From contig JABDJR010000545.1 in the NCBI GenBank assembly GCA_013003415.1, positions 1-13,983 on the forward strand: 13,983 nt of DNA. Reading direction: 5' to 3'. The notes beneath the pieces were generated by a model, which did no database searches, was not told the DNA's origin, and saw only the letters and a list, made by a program, of their open reading frames with translations. A program made the translations under genes and the position numbers. Shown piece after piece: positions 1 to 6,573 of the stretch. How positions within the stretch are numbered: position 1 is the first letter of the stretch; each line of letters begins with the position of its first letter. The DNA comes from Candidatus Eiseniibacteriota bacterium. Its GTDB lineage: Bacteria > Eisenbacteria > RBG-16-71-46 > JABDJR01.

Positions 1-495
1 ATCCTCTTGACCGATACTCCAGGCACTGCCAATTCCTACAACCGACCCACTTCGATCAAGCTGCGGGCGCAGAGGTCTTGAAAGGCGAACCCGTTCCAGA
101 TCGGGGACCTTCAACACATCAGGCAGATCCGCCAAAGGAAGTCGCACCGCCAGGATATCTCCAAAGCGAGCCACCGTTTTCGCGGTAGGAGGAGTCCAGG
201 CACTTGCAGGATCCAGCTCCAAAAAGAGATCGACTAGGACATTGGTGTCTTCACGGGTGATCGCCGGGAGATAGCTTTGGGGAAGCACCTGGTGAGCGGA
301 GCTAGCCAGAACCGCGGGGTCTTTCTTCAGAAGGAGCTCTAGGGCGGGGTCAATTTCGGGAGCGGCTTCAAGGCTTGAAGCACAGAGGATCCAAGCGAGG
401 GCGCCCAGGCAAAACACCCCTAAGCTTCGGAAGGGAAAAACCGAGCGCAAGAGGGGCAAAGGTCCAGAACGTACGACGGCCACAGGAAATTGCAT
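1..495 (-). CDS. Secreted protein N-terminus, possible S8 (subtilisin-like) peptidase propeptide; cut by window edge
   Basis: Reading the minus strand from an ATG at 495 gives 165 uninterrupted codons that run off the window. The first ~25 residues are basic (several Arg), followed by a hydrophobic stretch (GVFCLGALAWILCASSLEA) that looks like a signal peptide, with likely cleavage after an Ala near residue 45. The mature part begins with a helix-like DPALELLLKKDP segment. Later it has FGDILAVRLPLADLPDVLKV and then RVRLSRPLRPQLDRS. This 'avrvPl..L..L..v..v..sRplrp.LDrS' pattern is typical of the region just before the catalytic domain of many bacterial secreted subtilases. The catalytic Asp, His and Ser would lie beyond the window, so the family call is inference. 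The start has no strong Shine-Dalgarno site. The gene diverges from the PanE-like gene across 71 bp. Confidence 0.6.
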   Translation of the reverse strand, partial: MQFPVAVVRSGPLPLLRSVFPFRSLGVFCLGALAWILCASSLEAAPEIDPALELLLKKDPAVLASSAHQVLPQSYLPAITREDTNVLVDLFLELDPASAWTPPTAKTVARFGDILAVRLPLADLPDVLKVPDLERVRLSRPLRPQLDRSGSVVGIGSAWSIGQED

Positions 496-526
496 AAGAC
501 ACCGCTTTGGAACCGAGGGGAAGATA

Positions 527-542
527 CTGGCAAGCTTACCAG
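527..542. promoter_or_regulatory. 16-bp near-perfect palindrome, candidate operator in divergent intergenic region
   Basis: CTGGCAAGCTTACCAG is an inverted repeat (CTGGnAAG/CTTnCCAG) with one mismatched pair. It lies between the divergent starts at 495 and 567 and overlaps the best -35 candidate of the plus-strand gene. Its position and symmetry fit a dimeric repressor site, but no regulator is identified. Confidence 0.3.
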
Positions 543-556
543 CTGATCCCTACAAT
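527..556 (+). promoter_or_regulatory. Candidate sigma-70-type promoter for the PanE-like gene
   Basis: CTGGCA (527-532) and TACAAT (551-556) are separated by 18 bp. TACAAT matches the -10 consensus at five of six bases. Transcription would begin near 562-564, only a few bases before the ATG at 567, so the message would be almost leaderless. That agrees with the lack of a Shine-Dalgarno site there. Confidence 0.3.
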
Positions 557-566
557 CAGAAGTGCA

Positions 567-1610
567 ATGAAGCCATTTTTAATCGTAGGTGCAGGAGCGG
601 TGGGATCGTCGATCGGGGGCTACTTGGCCCGAGCCGGTCATGCGGTTTGGCTAGTATCCCGCGAAAAGCACGTCCAAGCTATTCGAGCCCAGGCCGGCCT
701 CAAGGTAAGCACCTACGAGGAGGACTTTCTAGCACCCCTCACTGCGAGCGTGCACCCGCCACGGAAACTCCACCCGGATACGGTTATTTTTCTTACCGTC
801 CAAGCCTCGGACGTAATTTCGACCCTGAGGAATTTAGGGGAGCTCCCCAAGCTTCACCCGGTCGTCACGTGGCAAAACGGCATTCAAGCGGAAAACGACG
901 CCGCGCCGTTCTGCAAACAACTTATGGGAGGGATCGTTCGCTACACTTCAACTCTGCTCGACCCGGGAGAAGTCCGTCTCCGGCGTCCGGGGCAGTTGAT
1001 CCTGGGAGACTACCCTGAGGGTGAGTCTCCCCTCACCCACGAACTCGCCCGCCTGCTTGAAGGGGCGGGGTTTCGTACCGGGGTGGCATCTCACATCATG
1101 CAAGACAAGGCCCTCAAGCTCCTCGTTAATCTTGTGAGTGGACCCGCAGTGCTCGTTCGACGCACTCAGAAATGCCCGGAACTTGCGTTCGTACAAGTTC
1201 GGCTACTTGAGGAAGGACGCGATGCTTTCCAGGCCGACGGTCTTCCGGCACAGCCAACCTCAGGGTTGGGTCAGCCCTTAGAAGAAATGATTGAGCGCTT
1301 TCGAGACGGGGGGAGTGCTCCCGACGGCAAACCCGTCTACAACTCAACCTGGCAAAACTTGTTTCACAAGAGATCTCGCATTGAAAACGCCTATTACCAT
1401 GGAGAAGTCATTCGCCGTGGCGAATCCCATGGCATCGACACCCCCGTAAATCAAAGAGTTCTCGATCTGTTGGAAGAAGTGCGCCAAAAGGGTCTCGGCC
1501 CAGAGCCCTGGACCCCCGAAGAGTTCCGTGCGCGCTTTGAGGATCTCTTGGACTTCAACCAGATGCCGAAACCCCGAGACAACTCGGGAGGAAAGACTCT
1601 CGAGATCTAG
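567..1610 (+). CDS. panE: 2-dehydropantoate 2-reductase family protein (ketopantoate reductase, PanE/ApbA-like)
   Basis: Predicted cytosolic NADPH-dependent reductase of 347 aa. The family reduces ketopantoate to pantoate for coenzyme A synthesis, although paralogues act on other 2-keto acids. The Rossmann motif GAGAVG is at residues 8-13. The family's active-site residues are visible: the Asn of TWQNG (N104), the Lys/Asn pair in KLLVN (K184, N188) and the Glu of SRIENAYYHGEV (E273), which aligns with the TEID glutamate of E. coli PanE. The start at 567 is chosen because the nucleotide fold begins at once (MKPFLIVGAG). The open frame extends upstream to an ATG at 507, but those 20 residues are not conserved-looking and would span the candidate promoter. 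The C-terminal tail after residue ~325 is longer than in the usual ~300-aa enzymes. The stop TAG overlaps the stop of the converging deacetylase gene. Confidence 0.85.
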   Translation: MKPFLIVGAGAVGSSIGGYLARAGHAVWLVSREKHVQAIRAQAGLKVSTYEEDFLAPLTASVHPPRKLHPDTVIFLTVQASDVISTLRNLGELPKLHPVVTWQNGIQAENDAAPFCKQLMGGIVRYTSTLLDPGEVRLRRPGQLILGDYPEGESPLTHELARLLEGAGFRTGVASHIMQDKALKLLVNLVSGPAVLVRRTQKCPELAFVQVRLLEEGRDAFQADGLPAQPTSGLGQPLEEMIERFRDGGSAPDGKPVYNSTWQNLFHKRSRIENAYYHGEVIRRGESHGIDTPVNQRVLDLLEEVRQKGLGPEPWTPEEFRARFEDLLDFNQMPKPRDNSGGKTLEI

Positions 1611-2377
1611 GTCGCTGCCTCTTCAAGCCCTTCGTACAAACTCTCCACCCGGCCATCGGTAGAGGGTGGCTCTCCTTGGGCTAGCACGAAAGATTCGAAC
1701 GCCCAGTAGTTTTCCATGCGTTCACCCAGAAACTTCGCCATGTTCTCAACAAAGAGCTTTTGGGTAGCGTGAGCGTCAACCGCAGCCCACTTTTTTTGCA
1801 CGTGAGAACGCAAATCAATCGTGACCTGAATATCCGCGTCGGGGACCGATGCGAGGGAACGATAGTTCTCGAACTGAGCCGCCTTGGAGTCGGGGATGCT
1901 GTACCACCAGACTCGCCCCACCTGGTGAGGCTTGCCCAAATAGGCAAAAGCGTTTCCGTCGGCGGCAAGTGTGACCGCCTCCCCCACCCTACGGGTCACC
2001 GTCCGATGATCTCGGTGGCGACTGATCCCGTTTTCATGAAAGGTCAGAACAATGTGCGGCTTAAAGCTTCGAATGGCTCGAACAAACGGGAGCACAATCG
2101 TCTCGGGATCGAGCCATCGAAGACCGCTGTCGGGGAGGTTCAGAATCTCTACGGAATCGAACCCCAAAATATCACTGGCCGCGAGCAACTCTTCTTCACG
2201 AATCTTTGCCAGCTTGGACTTCCCGATTTTCGCAGACTGATCGATGCTGCCGGCTTCCCCTCGCGTGCAACATAAGAGGGCACTGGGCCCGTGTTCACCC
2301 AATGCGGCCAGGGTAGCTCCCGGACCAAAGGTTTCATCATCAGGGTGCGCAAAGAGGGCAAGCGTTCTAGGAATCAT
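1607..2377 (-). CDS. PIG-L/LmbE family zinc-dependent N-deacetylase
   Basis: A 256-aa predicted cytosolic hydrolase. The family removes acetyl groups from N-acetylglucosamine-type conjugates (examples are MshB, BshB and antibiotic-tailoring deacetylases); the substrate here is unknown. The metal and catalytic motif AHPDDE is at residues 10-15, with H11 and D14 as expected ligands and D13 as general base. The third zinc ligand is expected in the RHRDHR segment (H121/H124). The AHATQ segment near residue 203 matches the usual 'K..a...H.SQ' motif. The gene is last in the minus-strand cluster, 42 bp after the LON-domain gene, with no clear Shine-Dalgarno site upstream. Its stop codon overlaps that of the converging PanE-like gene by 4 bp. 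Bacillithiol or mycothiol synthesis is possible but nothing nearby supports it. Confidence 0.85.
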   Translation of the reverse strand: MIPRTLALFAHPDDETFGPGATLAALGEHGPSALLCCTRGEAGSIDQSAKIGKSKLAKIREEELLAASDILGFDSVEILNLPDSGLRWLDPETIVLPFVRAIRSFKPHIVLTFHENGISRHRDHRTVTRRVGEAVTLAADGNAFAYLGKPHQVGRVWWYSIPDSKAAQFENYRSLASVPDADIQVTIDLRSHVQKKWAAVDAHATQKLFVENMAKFLGERMENYWAFESFVLAQGEPPSTDGRVESLYEGLEEAAT

Positions 2378-2419
2378 GCTTTAACCATACCAAGTGTGGA
2401 TTTGTTTTAGCGACGAAGG

Positions 2420-3076
2420 TCAGTTGCGCTCGGGATCCTTGGGCTTTCTTTCCACGAGCTCAGACGCCAACCAAGCCATTTGGCACCTCGAAAGAATGAT
2501 CTCGGCCCGCTCCTCGAAACCTGGCAATTCCAAAAGTGCTTGTCGTTCTCTGGGATTCCCGCTGACACGCTGAAGGACGAGATGAAGAAACGCGGCTCGA
2601 CCACGCCAATTGGGAGGAATATCAAATGCCGACTTGGTGAAGAAGCCAAGGCTCTTTCCCAATGCCGCCACCTCCGACACCACCTTTCCGGCCTCTTCCG
2701 TTTCCAACCATTCGTGGCGCTCAGGGATAATACGGATCTCGCCTCGCCGATAAGAAGTGTTGCTCTCGACTTCCTTGACCTCGACTCGATGATGACCCTC
2801 AACAAGAATTAAGAGGGTGCCGTCGGGGTTCTCCGTGTATTCCGTAACCATGCCAACCCCGGCTACGGAGTGCCATGGCGGCGCCCCGTCGTAGTCTTCG
2901 GGAAGACCCGAACGAAGGAGCGTGACGGCAAGCCAGTTGTCTTTGGCCCGCACATCTCGAATCATCTCCAAATACCGAGGTTCAAAGATCCGAAGCGGCA
3001 ACAGCGTGTTCGAGAAAAACACGGTCTCGGGGAGAGGAAAAACAGGGAGAGTGAGAGGAAGGTCGCCCAGACTCAT
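2420..3076 (-). CDS. Stand-alone LON substrate-binding (LON-N) domain protein
   Basis: A 218-aa protein made of the N-terminal substrate-binding domain of Lon proteases without the AAA+ or peptidase parts. The signature starts at residue 7 (LPLTLPVFPLPETVFFSNT) and continues with LPLRIFEPRYLEMIRD. It is followed by the usual strand-rich region with GVGMVTEYTENPDGTLLILVEGHHRV. No Walker motif or Ser-Lys dyad is present, and the length is typical for this group of stand-alone proteins, whose biochemical role is poorly known. The gene starts 8 bp after the Rieske stop codon with no good Shine-Dalgarno site, so its translation may be coupled to the upstream gene. C-terminal sequence is charged (ERKPKDPERN). 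Confidence 0.85.
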   Translation of the reverse strand: MSLGDLPLTLPVFPLPETVFFSNTLLPLRIFEPRYLEMIRDVRAKDNWLAVTLLRSGLPEDYDGAPPWHSVAGVGMVTEYTENPDGTLLILVEGHHRVEVKEVESNTSYRRGEIRIIPERHEWLETEEAGKVVSEVAALGKSLGFFTKSAFDIPPNWRGRAAFLHLVLQRVSGNPRERQALLELPGFEERAEIILSRCQMAWLASELVERKPKDPERN

Positions 3077-3084
3077 GGTGGTGT

Positions 3085-3432
3085 CTAGCTTTCGCTGGAA
3101 TCAAGTTTCGCTTCGGTGGCCGGCTGCTCGACTTCAAGATATACCTGGCCGCCCTCGATGACAACTTGATACACGGGCACCCGTACATCCTCGTCGAAGG
3201 GGGATTCTCCGGTTTTGAAATCAAAGGACCATCCGTGCCATGGACAAACAACAGATTGCTCGTCGACAAAGCCGTCGGATAGTGGCGCCCCCATATGCGG
3301 GCAGGTGTCCCCAATGGCAAAAACCTCTTGGCCTTTTTTGAAAACGGCAATGGGACAACCATGGACCTCAACCTGAGTTCCCTCGGACTCCGAGAGAGAC
3401 TCCAAAGATCCAACACAAAAACGCTCACTCAT
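3085..3432 (-). CDS. Rieske-type [2Fe-2S] ferredoxin
   Basis: A small 115-aa soluble electron carrier. The cluster ligands are complete: C44-P-H46 in GDTCPHMGAPLSDG and C63-P-W-H66 in VVCPWHGWSFD, spaced as in dioxygenase and NirD-type Rieske ferredoxins. No membrane segment or signal peptide is seen, so this is not a cytochrome bc1 Rieske subunit. AAGGG lies about seven bases before the ATG at 3432. The 72-bp gap upstream contains no convincing terminator, so it may belong to the same transcript as the enoyl-CoA hydratase. No oxygenase gene is present in the window, so its electron partner is unknown. The last ~14 residues are Glu/Ser-rich and probably disordered. Confidence 0.9.
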   Translation of the reverse strand: MSERFCVGSLESLSESEGTQVEVHGCPIAVFKKGQEVFAIGDTCPHMGAPLSDGFVDEQSVVCPWHGWSFDFKTGESPFDEDVRVPVYQVVIEGGQVYLEVEQPATEAKLDSSES

Positions 3433-3504
3433 CCAAATTCCCTTTCGCTAGCACCTAGTCAGTCATCGGGCGGTTCACCCATCCATATTAGTAGGAAGGA
3501 TCGC

Positions 3505-4272
3505 CTAGGATTCCCGGGTCTTTTTTCGCTCCAAAAATCGGCCCATGCGCGCATGTTTGTCATCGCTTTCAAAGAGAATCCCCTGGGCTAAGGCCTCAAT
3601 GGCTAGGCTGGCCTCGGAGGTGCCGCCTTGGGCATTCAAGGCTAACTTTGCCAAGCGGATGGCCGTCGAACCTTGCTTAAGGATGCCCTCCATGAGGGCG
3701 GAGGTCTCCTCCTCAAGCTTGTGGGCCGGAACCACCCGATCGACGAGGCCCATCGCGTGGGCCTCTTCTGCGGGAACAAGTCGACCCGTAAAAATGAGAT
3801 CTTTGGCTCGCCCCATGCCCACCAGCCGTGGAAGCCGATAGGTCGCCCCAGCGCCTGGAATGATACCCAGGCCCACCTCAGGCTGGCCTAGAATCGCTCG
3901 CTCGGTCGCCACTCTCAAATCGCAGGCCAAGGCCAACTCGCACCCGCCCCCAAGGGCATATCCGTCGATGGAAGCGATCACGGGGACGGGCAGTTTCTCA
4001 ATGCGGTGAAAGAGCCCGCCATTGATCGCGCCTAGGGCATCCCCAACATCACGCGCTTTAAGCTGCCCAATATCGGCTCCGGCCACAAAATTCTCTCCCT
4101 CGCCGCGGAGAATCACACCACCCAATTCCTGGTCCACCTCTAAGTCGACCAAAAGGTTGTGAAAGCAGCGCACGACTTCCAGTGAAAGGGCATTCTTTTT
4201 TTCCGGGCGGTCGATGGTAAGGATCGCAACCTTGCCGCGACGCTCACAACGAACGGGATCAGGATTGGTCAT
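3505..4272 (-). CDS. Enoyl-CoA hydratase (crotonase family)
   Basis: A 255-aa enzyme predicted to add water to 2-enoyl-CoA in beta-oxidation or a related acyl-CoA pathway in the cytosol. The oxyanion-hole segments FVAGADI (62-68) and ALGGGCELALACD (106-118) are intact. Both catalytic carboxylates of true hydratases are present: E112 in GGCEL and E132 in GQPEVGLGIIPGAG. This favours hydratase over isomerase or dehalogenase members, which usually lack one of them. The ATG at 4272 is preferred over one at 4296 because GGAGAA sits four bases upstream of it. The gene overlaps the end of the MDR dehydrogenase gene by 14 bp, so the two are surely co-transcribed. Chain-length preference cannot be read from sequence. 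Confidence 0.9.
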   Translation of the reverse strand: MTNPDPVRCERRGKVAILTIDRPEKKNALSLEVVRCFHNLLVDLEVDQELGGVILRGEGENFVAGADIGQLKARDVGDALGAINGGLFHRIEKLPVPVIASIDGYALGGGCELALACDLRVATERAILGQPEVGLGIIPGAGATYRLPRLVGMGRAKDLIFTGRLVPAEEAHAMGLVDRVVPAHKLEEETSALMEGILKQGSTAIRLAKLALNAQGGTSEASLAIEALAQGILFESDDKHARMGRFLERKKTRES

Positions 4273-5314
4273 GATGTTCTCCGATGGCCACCGCAACTTT
4301 ACCGAAGACCGAACGCTCTTCTAGCATGCGATGCCCCTTTGCAATGTCCTTGAGCTGAATCGTTTCATGAAGTACAGGTTTGAGTTTTCCGCTGGAAACC
4401 AGCTCAAGAATGGTATGGAGTTCTCCCCGACTTCCCATCGTCGAGCCCAACACGGAGAGGCTCTTGAAAAAGATGTGAGGCAGAGAGGTTTCTGCCATGG
4501 GACCGCTTGTGTTGCCGCAAAGAACCAATCGTCCGCCCCGCGTGAGCGACCTCAAGTTCGGGCCCCAGGTCTCTTTGCCCACGTGATCGAAAATGACATC
4601 GAGTCCGCGCTTGCCTGTCCATGATTTTGCAATCGCGGCAAAGTCTTCCTCCCGATAGTTCACGCCGAGGTCTGCCCCTAAAACTTGGGCTTGCTTGAGC
4701 TTCTCTTTCGACCCGGCTGTCACCATGACCCTGGCTTGCAACAGTTTTGCGATTTGAATACCCGCGGTGGAAACGCCGCTCCCGGCGGCATGGATAAGAA
4801 CGTCCTCTCCCAGCTGCAACTCGGCTCGATCTACGAGCATGTGCCACGCGGTGAGAAATACGAGCGGAACCGTAGCTGCTTCGGCAAAGGTAAGATTGCT
4901 CGGCTTGGGCAGAGCGTTTTTAGCCGGGACCACGATCGTCTCGGCAAAAGTGCCATCGCGATGCTCCCCAAGAATTCCGTAGTGCCGACAAAGATGATCC
5001 TTCCCCATGGAACAGGCCCCACAGGCACCGCAGGCGAGCCCAGGGGCAAGCACGACCTTGTCACCTACGGTGAGCCCCGATACCCCTTCTCCGAGGGCCG
5101 CGATCACGCCCGCACCATCGCACCCCAGAACCATGGGAAGGGGATACTTTACGCCAGGGACACCCTTGCGAACCCATACATCCAAATGATTTAGAGCTGC
5201 CGCCTCAAGTTGAACTCTAACTTCTCCCGGCCCCGGTTCGGGGATCGGGCGGGATTCCACCTTGAGAGCCTCTAGCCCCCCGTGTTCCCGGACCACAATC
5301 GCTTTCATTTCCAT
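4259..5314 (-). CDS. Zinc-type MDR alcohol dehydrogenase / quinone oxidoreductase family protein
   Basis: A 351-aa medium-chain dehydrogenase/reductase, predicted NAD(P)H-dependent and cytosolic. A GroES-like N-domain is followed by a Rossmann domain with GSGVSTAG at 178-185. The structural zinc site is complete: C95-x2-C98-x2-C101-x7-C109. The classical catalytic-zinc ligands are not evident: NHLD (42-45) lacks the usual Cys, and GCDGAG (64-69) replaces GHE. Members with this exact arrangement (NHLDvwvRkG, PLVFLTAWHML, LGSTMG) form a coherent group annotated as zinc-binding alcohol dehydrogenase or quinone reductase. Start at 5314 is supported by GGGAGG six to seven bases upstream; a second ATG lies two codons later. 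It is first in a cluster running into the enoyl-CoA hydratase, suggesting an acyl or alcohol catabolic role. Confidence 0.85.
   Translation of the reverse strand: MEMKAIVVREHGGLEALKVESRPIPEPGPGEVRVQLEAAALNHLDVWVRKGVPGVKYPLPMVLGCDGAGVIAALGEGVSGLTVGDKVVLAPGLACGACGACSMGKDHLCRHYGILGEHRDGTFAETIVVPAKNALPKPSNLTFAEAATVPLVFLTAWHMLVDRAELQLGEDVLIHAAGSGVSTAGIQIAKLLQARVMVTAGSKEKLKQAQVLGADLGVNYREEDFAAIAKSWTGKRGLDVIFDHVGKETWGPNLRSLTRGGRLVLCGNTSGPMAETSLPHIFFKSLSVLGSTMGSRGELHTILELVSSGKLKPVLHETIQLKDIAKGHRMLEERSVFGKVAVAIGEHHDQS
4277..4282 (-). promoter_or_regulatory. Ribosome binding site deciding the enoyl-CoA hydratase start
   Basis: GGAGAA on the minus strand, four bases (CATC) before the ATG at 4272 and inside the end of the preceding gene. 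It selects 4272 over the in-frame ATG at 4296. Confidence 0.7.
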
Positions 5315-5375
5315 GGACGAACCTCCCAGGAGCTAATCATGACAGGCCACTTGGACCTTAACTAGCCACCCGTTG

Positions 5376-5405
5376 ACCAAAGGAAAGAGCCCCCGCTTGG
5401 GGGGC
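5376..5405 (-). terminator. Rho-independent-like terminator after the secreted duplicated-domain gene
   Basis: On the minus strand a GCCCCC/GGGGGC stem (5405-5400 with 5394-5389) with a 5-nt loop is followed by TCTTTCCTTTGG, a discontinuous T-rich stretch. It lies 35 bp after the stop of the 299-aa gene and before the MDR gene, so it would separate the two transcripts. Confidence 0.5.
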
Positions 5406-5439
5406 CCTTGACCTAAAAGGAATGCATCGGGAGGGAAGA

Positions 5440-6339
5440 TCAGGGCTCCTCATCTTGAGCGCTGAGATCAAACAGAGGCCCGAGTTCGGTTCCCGCAATC
5501 CAGAGTGTGGCCTGGCCGGCCATGGCCTCTGGTAGTTCCGTGGTGATATGAAAAATCGATTTGTCGGTGATATAGAAGATCTTCTGACGTTCTTCCACCA
5601 GTCCCGACTCACGGTAAAGGTCGAAGGGCTTAAAGCGTTGGCCATCGACGTACAGCGAGAAGTCTTCTTGACGAAGAGAGCGCGGCGTAGGTGCGGAAAG
5701 ATAGAGTGTGGTGGCCACAAACACGTTGCCGTTTTTGGGACGATGCATTTTGTAGACGGGTTCCGATTCACCGCCCGACAGCTGCCTTCTTTGATCTGTC
5801 TTCAGCCTCAGCTCGGTCAAGATTTCGCTCGATACCAACGAACTGGAAAGCCCGCTAGAGGCCATTTCTGCCATTTCTTTACCCAGAGAGTGGGTGTCTC
5901 CCAGAAGGCTCAACCTGAGGTTCGGCACCTCAGTTTCGGGCACCTCGACCGTTAGATTCAAAGCGGTGCGAGCTTCAATGGTCACACTCTCACCTCGGAC
6001 CTCGGCCAAGCCCTCTTCCTTAAACCAATCAAAAAGCGGATAGGTTTTCTTGTTGCGATCATGGAATCGGATTTCATCCGCCGAGAGAGGAAAGCTATCC
6101 CCTTCGTGAGCAATGTAGACCACGAGGTTTAAAAACACGTTTCCCTTGGCGGGGGTTTTCTTGACATAAACCGGTTCCTTCGCGCCACCGGGCAGGTCAC
6201 GCATGCGGTCGGTTTTTAAACGCAATTCGGTCTCGGTTTTGGGATCTCCAAGGATCACTTCAAGCTCAACTGGAGCCGCGAGACTGCTGCTCGCCACAAA
6301 AACGCTTGCGACCGCAGCGATGATTAGACGTGGATACAT
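5440..6339 (-). CDS. Secreted protein with two tandem copies of one uncharacterised domain
   Basis: A 299-aa exported protein. Residues 1-21 form a classic signal peptide (MYPRLIIAAVASVFVASSSLA, cleavage near AA-PVE). The mature chain is an internal duplication: TELRLKTD at 37-44 and again at 175-182, EPVY at 55-58 and 193-196, GNVF at 66-69 and 204-207, and FDWFKEEGLAEVR at 103-115 against FDLYRESGLVEER at 239-251. Each copy is ~120 residues, strand-rich, and recalls immunoglobulin-like DUF4352-type secreted domains, though that likeness is only inference. No cysteines or lipobox are present in the mature part, so it is likely periplasmic or released. GGGAGGAG sits six to seven bases before the ATG at 6339. 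It appears to be transcribed alone, ended by the hairpin at 5389-5405. I do not recognise a function. Confidence 0.8.
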   Translation of the reverse strand: MYPRLIIAAVASVFVASSSLAAPVELEVILGDPKTETELRLKTDRMRDLPGGAKEPVYVKKTPAKGNVFLNLVVYIAHEGDSFPLSADEIRFHDRNKKTYPLFDWFKEEGLAEVRGESVTIEARTALNLTVEVPETEVPNLRLSLLGDTHSLGKEMAEMASSGLSSSLVSSEILTELRLKTDQRRQLSGGESEPVYKMHRPKNGNVFVATTLYLSAPTPRSLRQEDFSLYVDGQRFKPFDLYRESGLVEERQKIFYITDKSIFHITTELPEAMAGQATLWIAGTELGPLFDLSAQDEEP

Positions 6340-6496
6340 AAAGGTCTCCTCCCAGGCAATGGCCTACCCCATCCCTCTATTCTATCGCAATCTAAAACCC
6401 CTCGTAGAGAAATGAGTTTCGGAAAAGTCAGGATTGGCAATCAAGAAGGGCTTACGGCATCGCAATGGCTGGCTATGTCATCAAATAGGCACCCAC

Positions 6497-6533
6497 GGGG
6501 CTATTCGCCCCAAACAAAAAAAGTGTTTAGGGG
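6497..6533. other. Two overlapping, mutually exclusive hairpins in an intergenic region
   Basis: Within the 234-bp gap 6340-6573, GGGGC (6497-6501) can pair with GCCCC (6507-6511). The same C run can instead pair, as CCCCAAACA (6508-6516), with TGTTTaGGGG (6524-6533), closing an A-rich loop. Neither hairpin is followed by a T-run on either strand, so a standard terminator is doubtful. The rest of the gap shows only the ribosome binding site of the 5440-6339 gene and a weak -10-like TAGAAT on the minus strand near 6376. Confidence 0.3.
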
Positions 6534-6573
6534 TACGAGGTGCTTCAGCTAAACGAAACCAAGATTCGCCCGA

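Noticed and set aside
507..566. 20-residue N-terminal extension of the PanE-like protein
   Set aside because: The nucleotide-binding fold begins immediately at the ATG at 567, and the extension covers the divergent promoter region.
1760..2275. 171-aa plus-strand open frame
   Set aside because: It lies wholly opposite the PIG-L deacetylase gene, whose motifs are intact; the plus-strand product has no recognisable family and no good ribosome site.
3433..3504. Possible terminator between enoyl-CoA hydratase and Rieske genes (GGGTGAACCGCCC)
   Set aside because: The stem is only three to four pairs with a mismatch and no T-run follows, so it does not support a transcript end.
4685..5194. 169-aa plus-strand open frame
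   Set aside because: Antisense to the well-conserved MDR gene; explained by codon bias of that gene.
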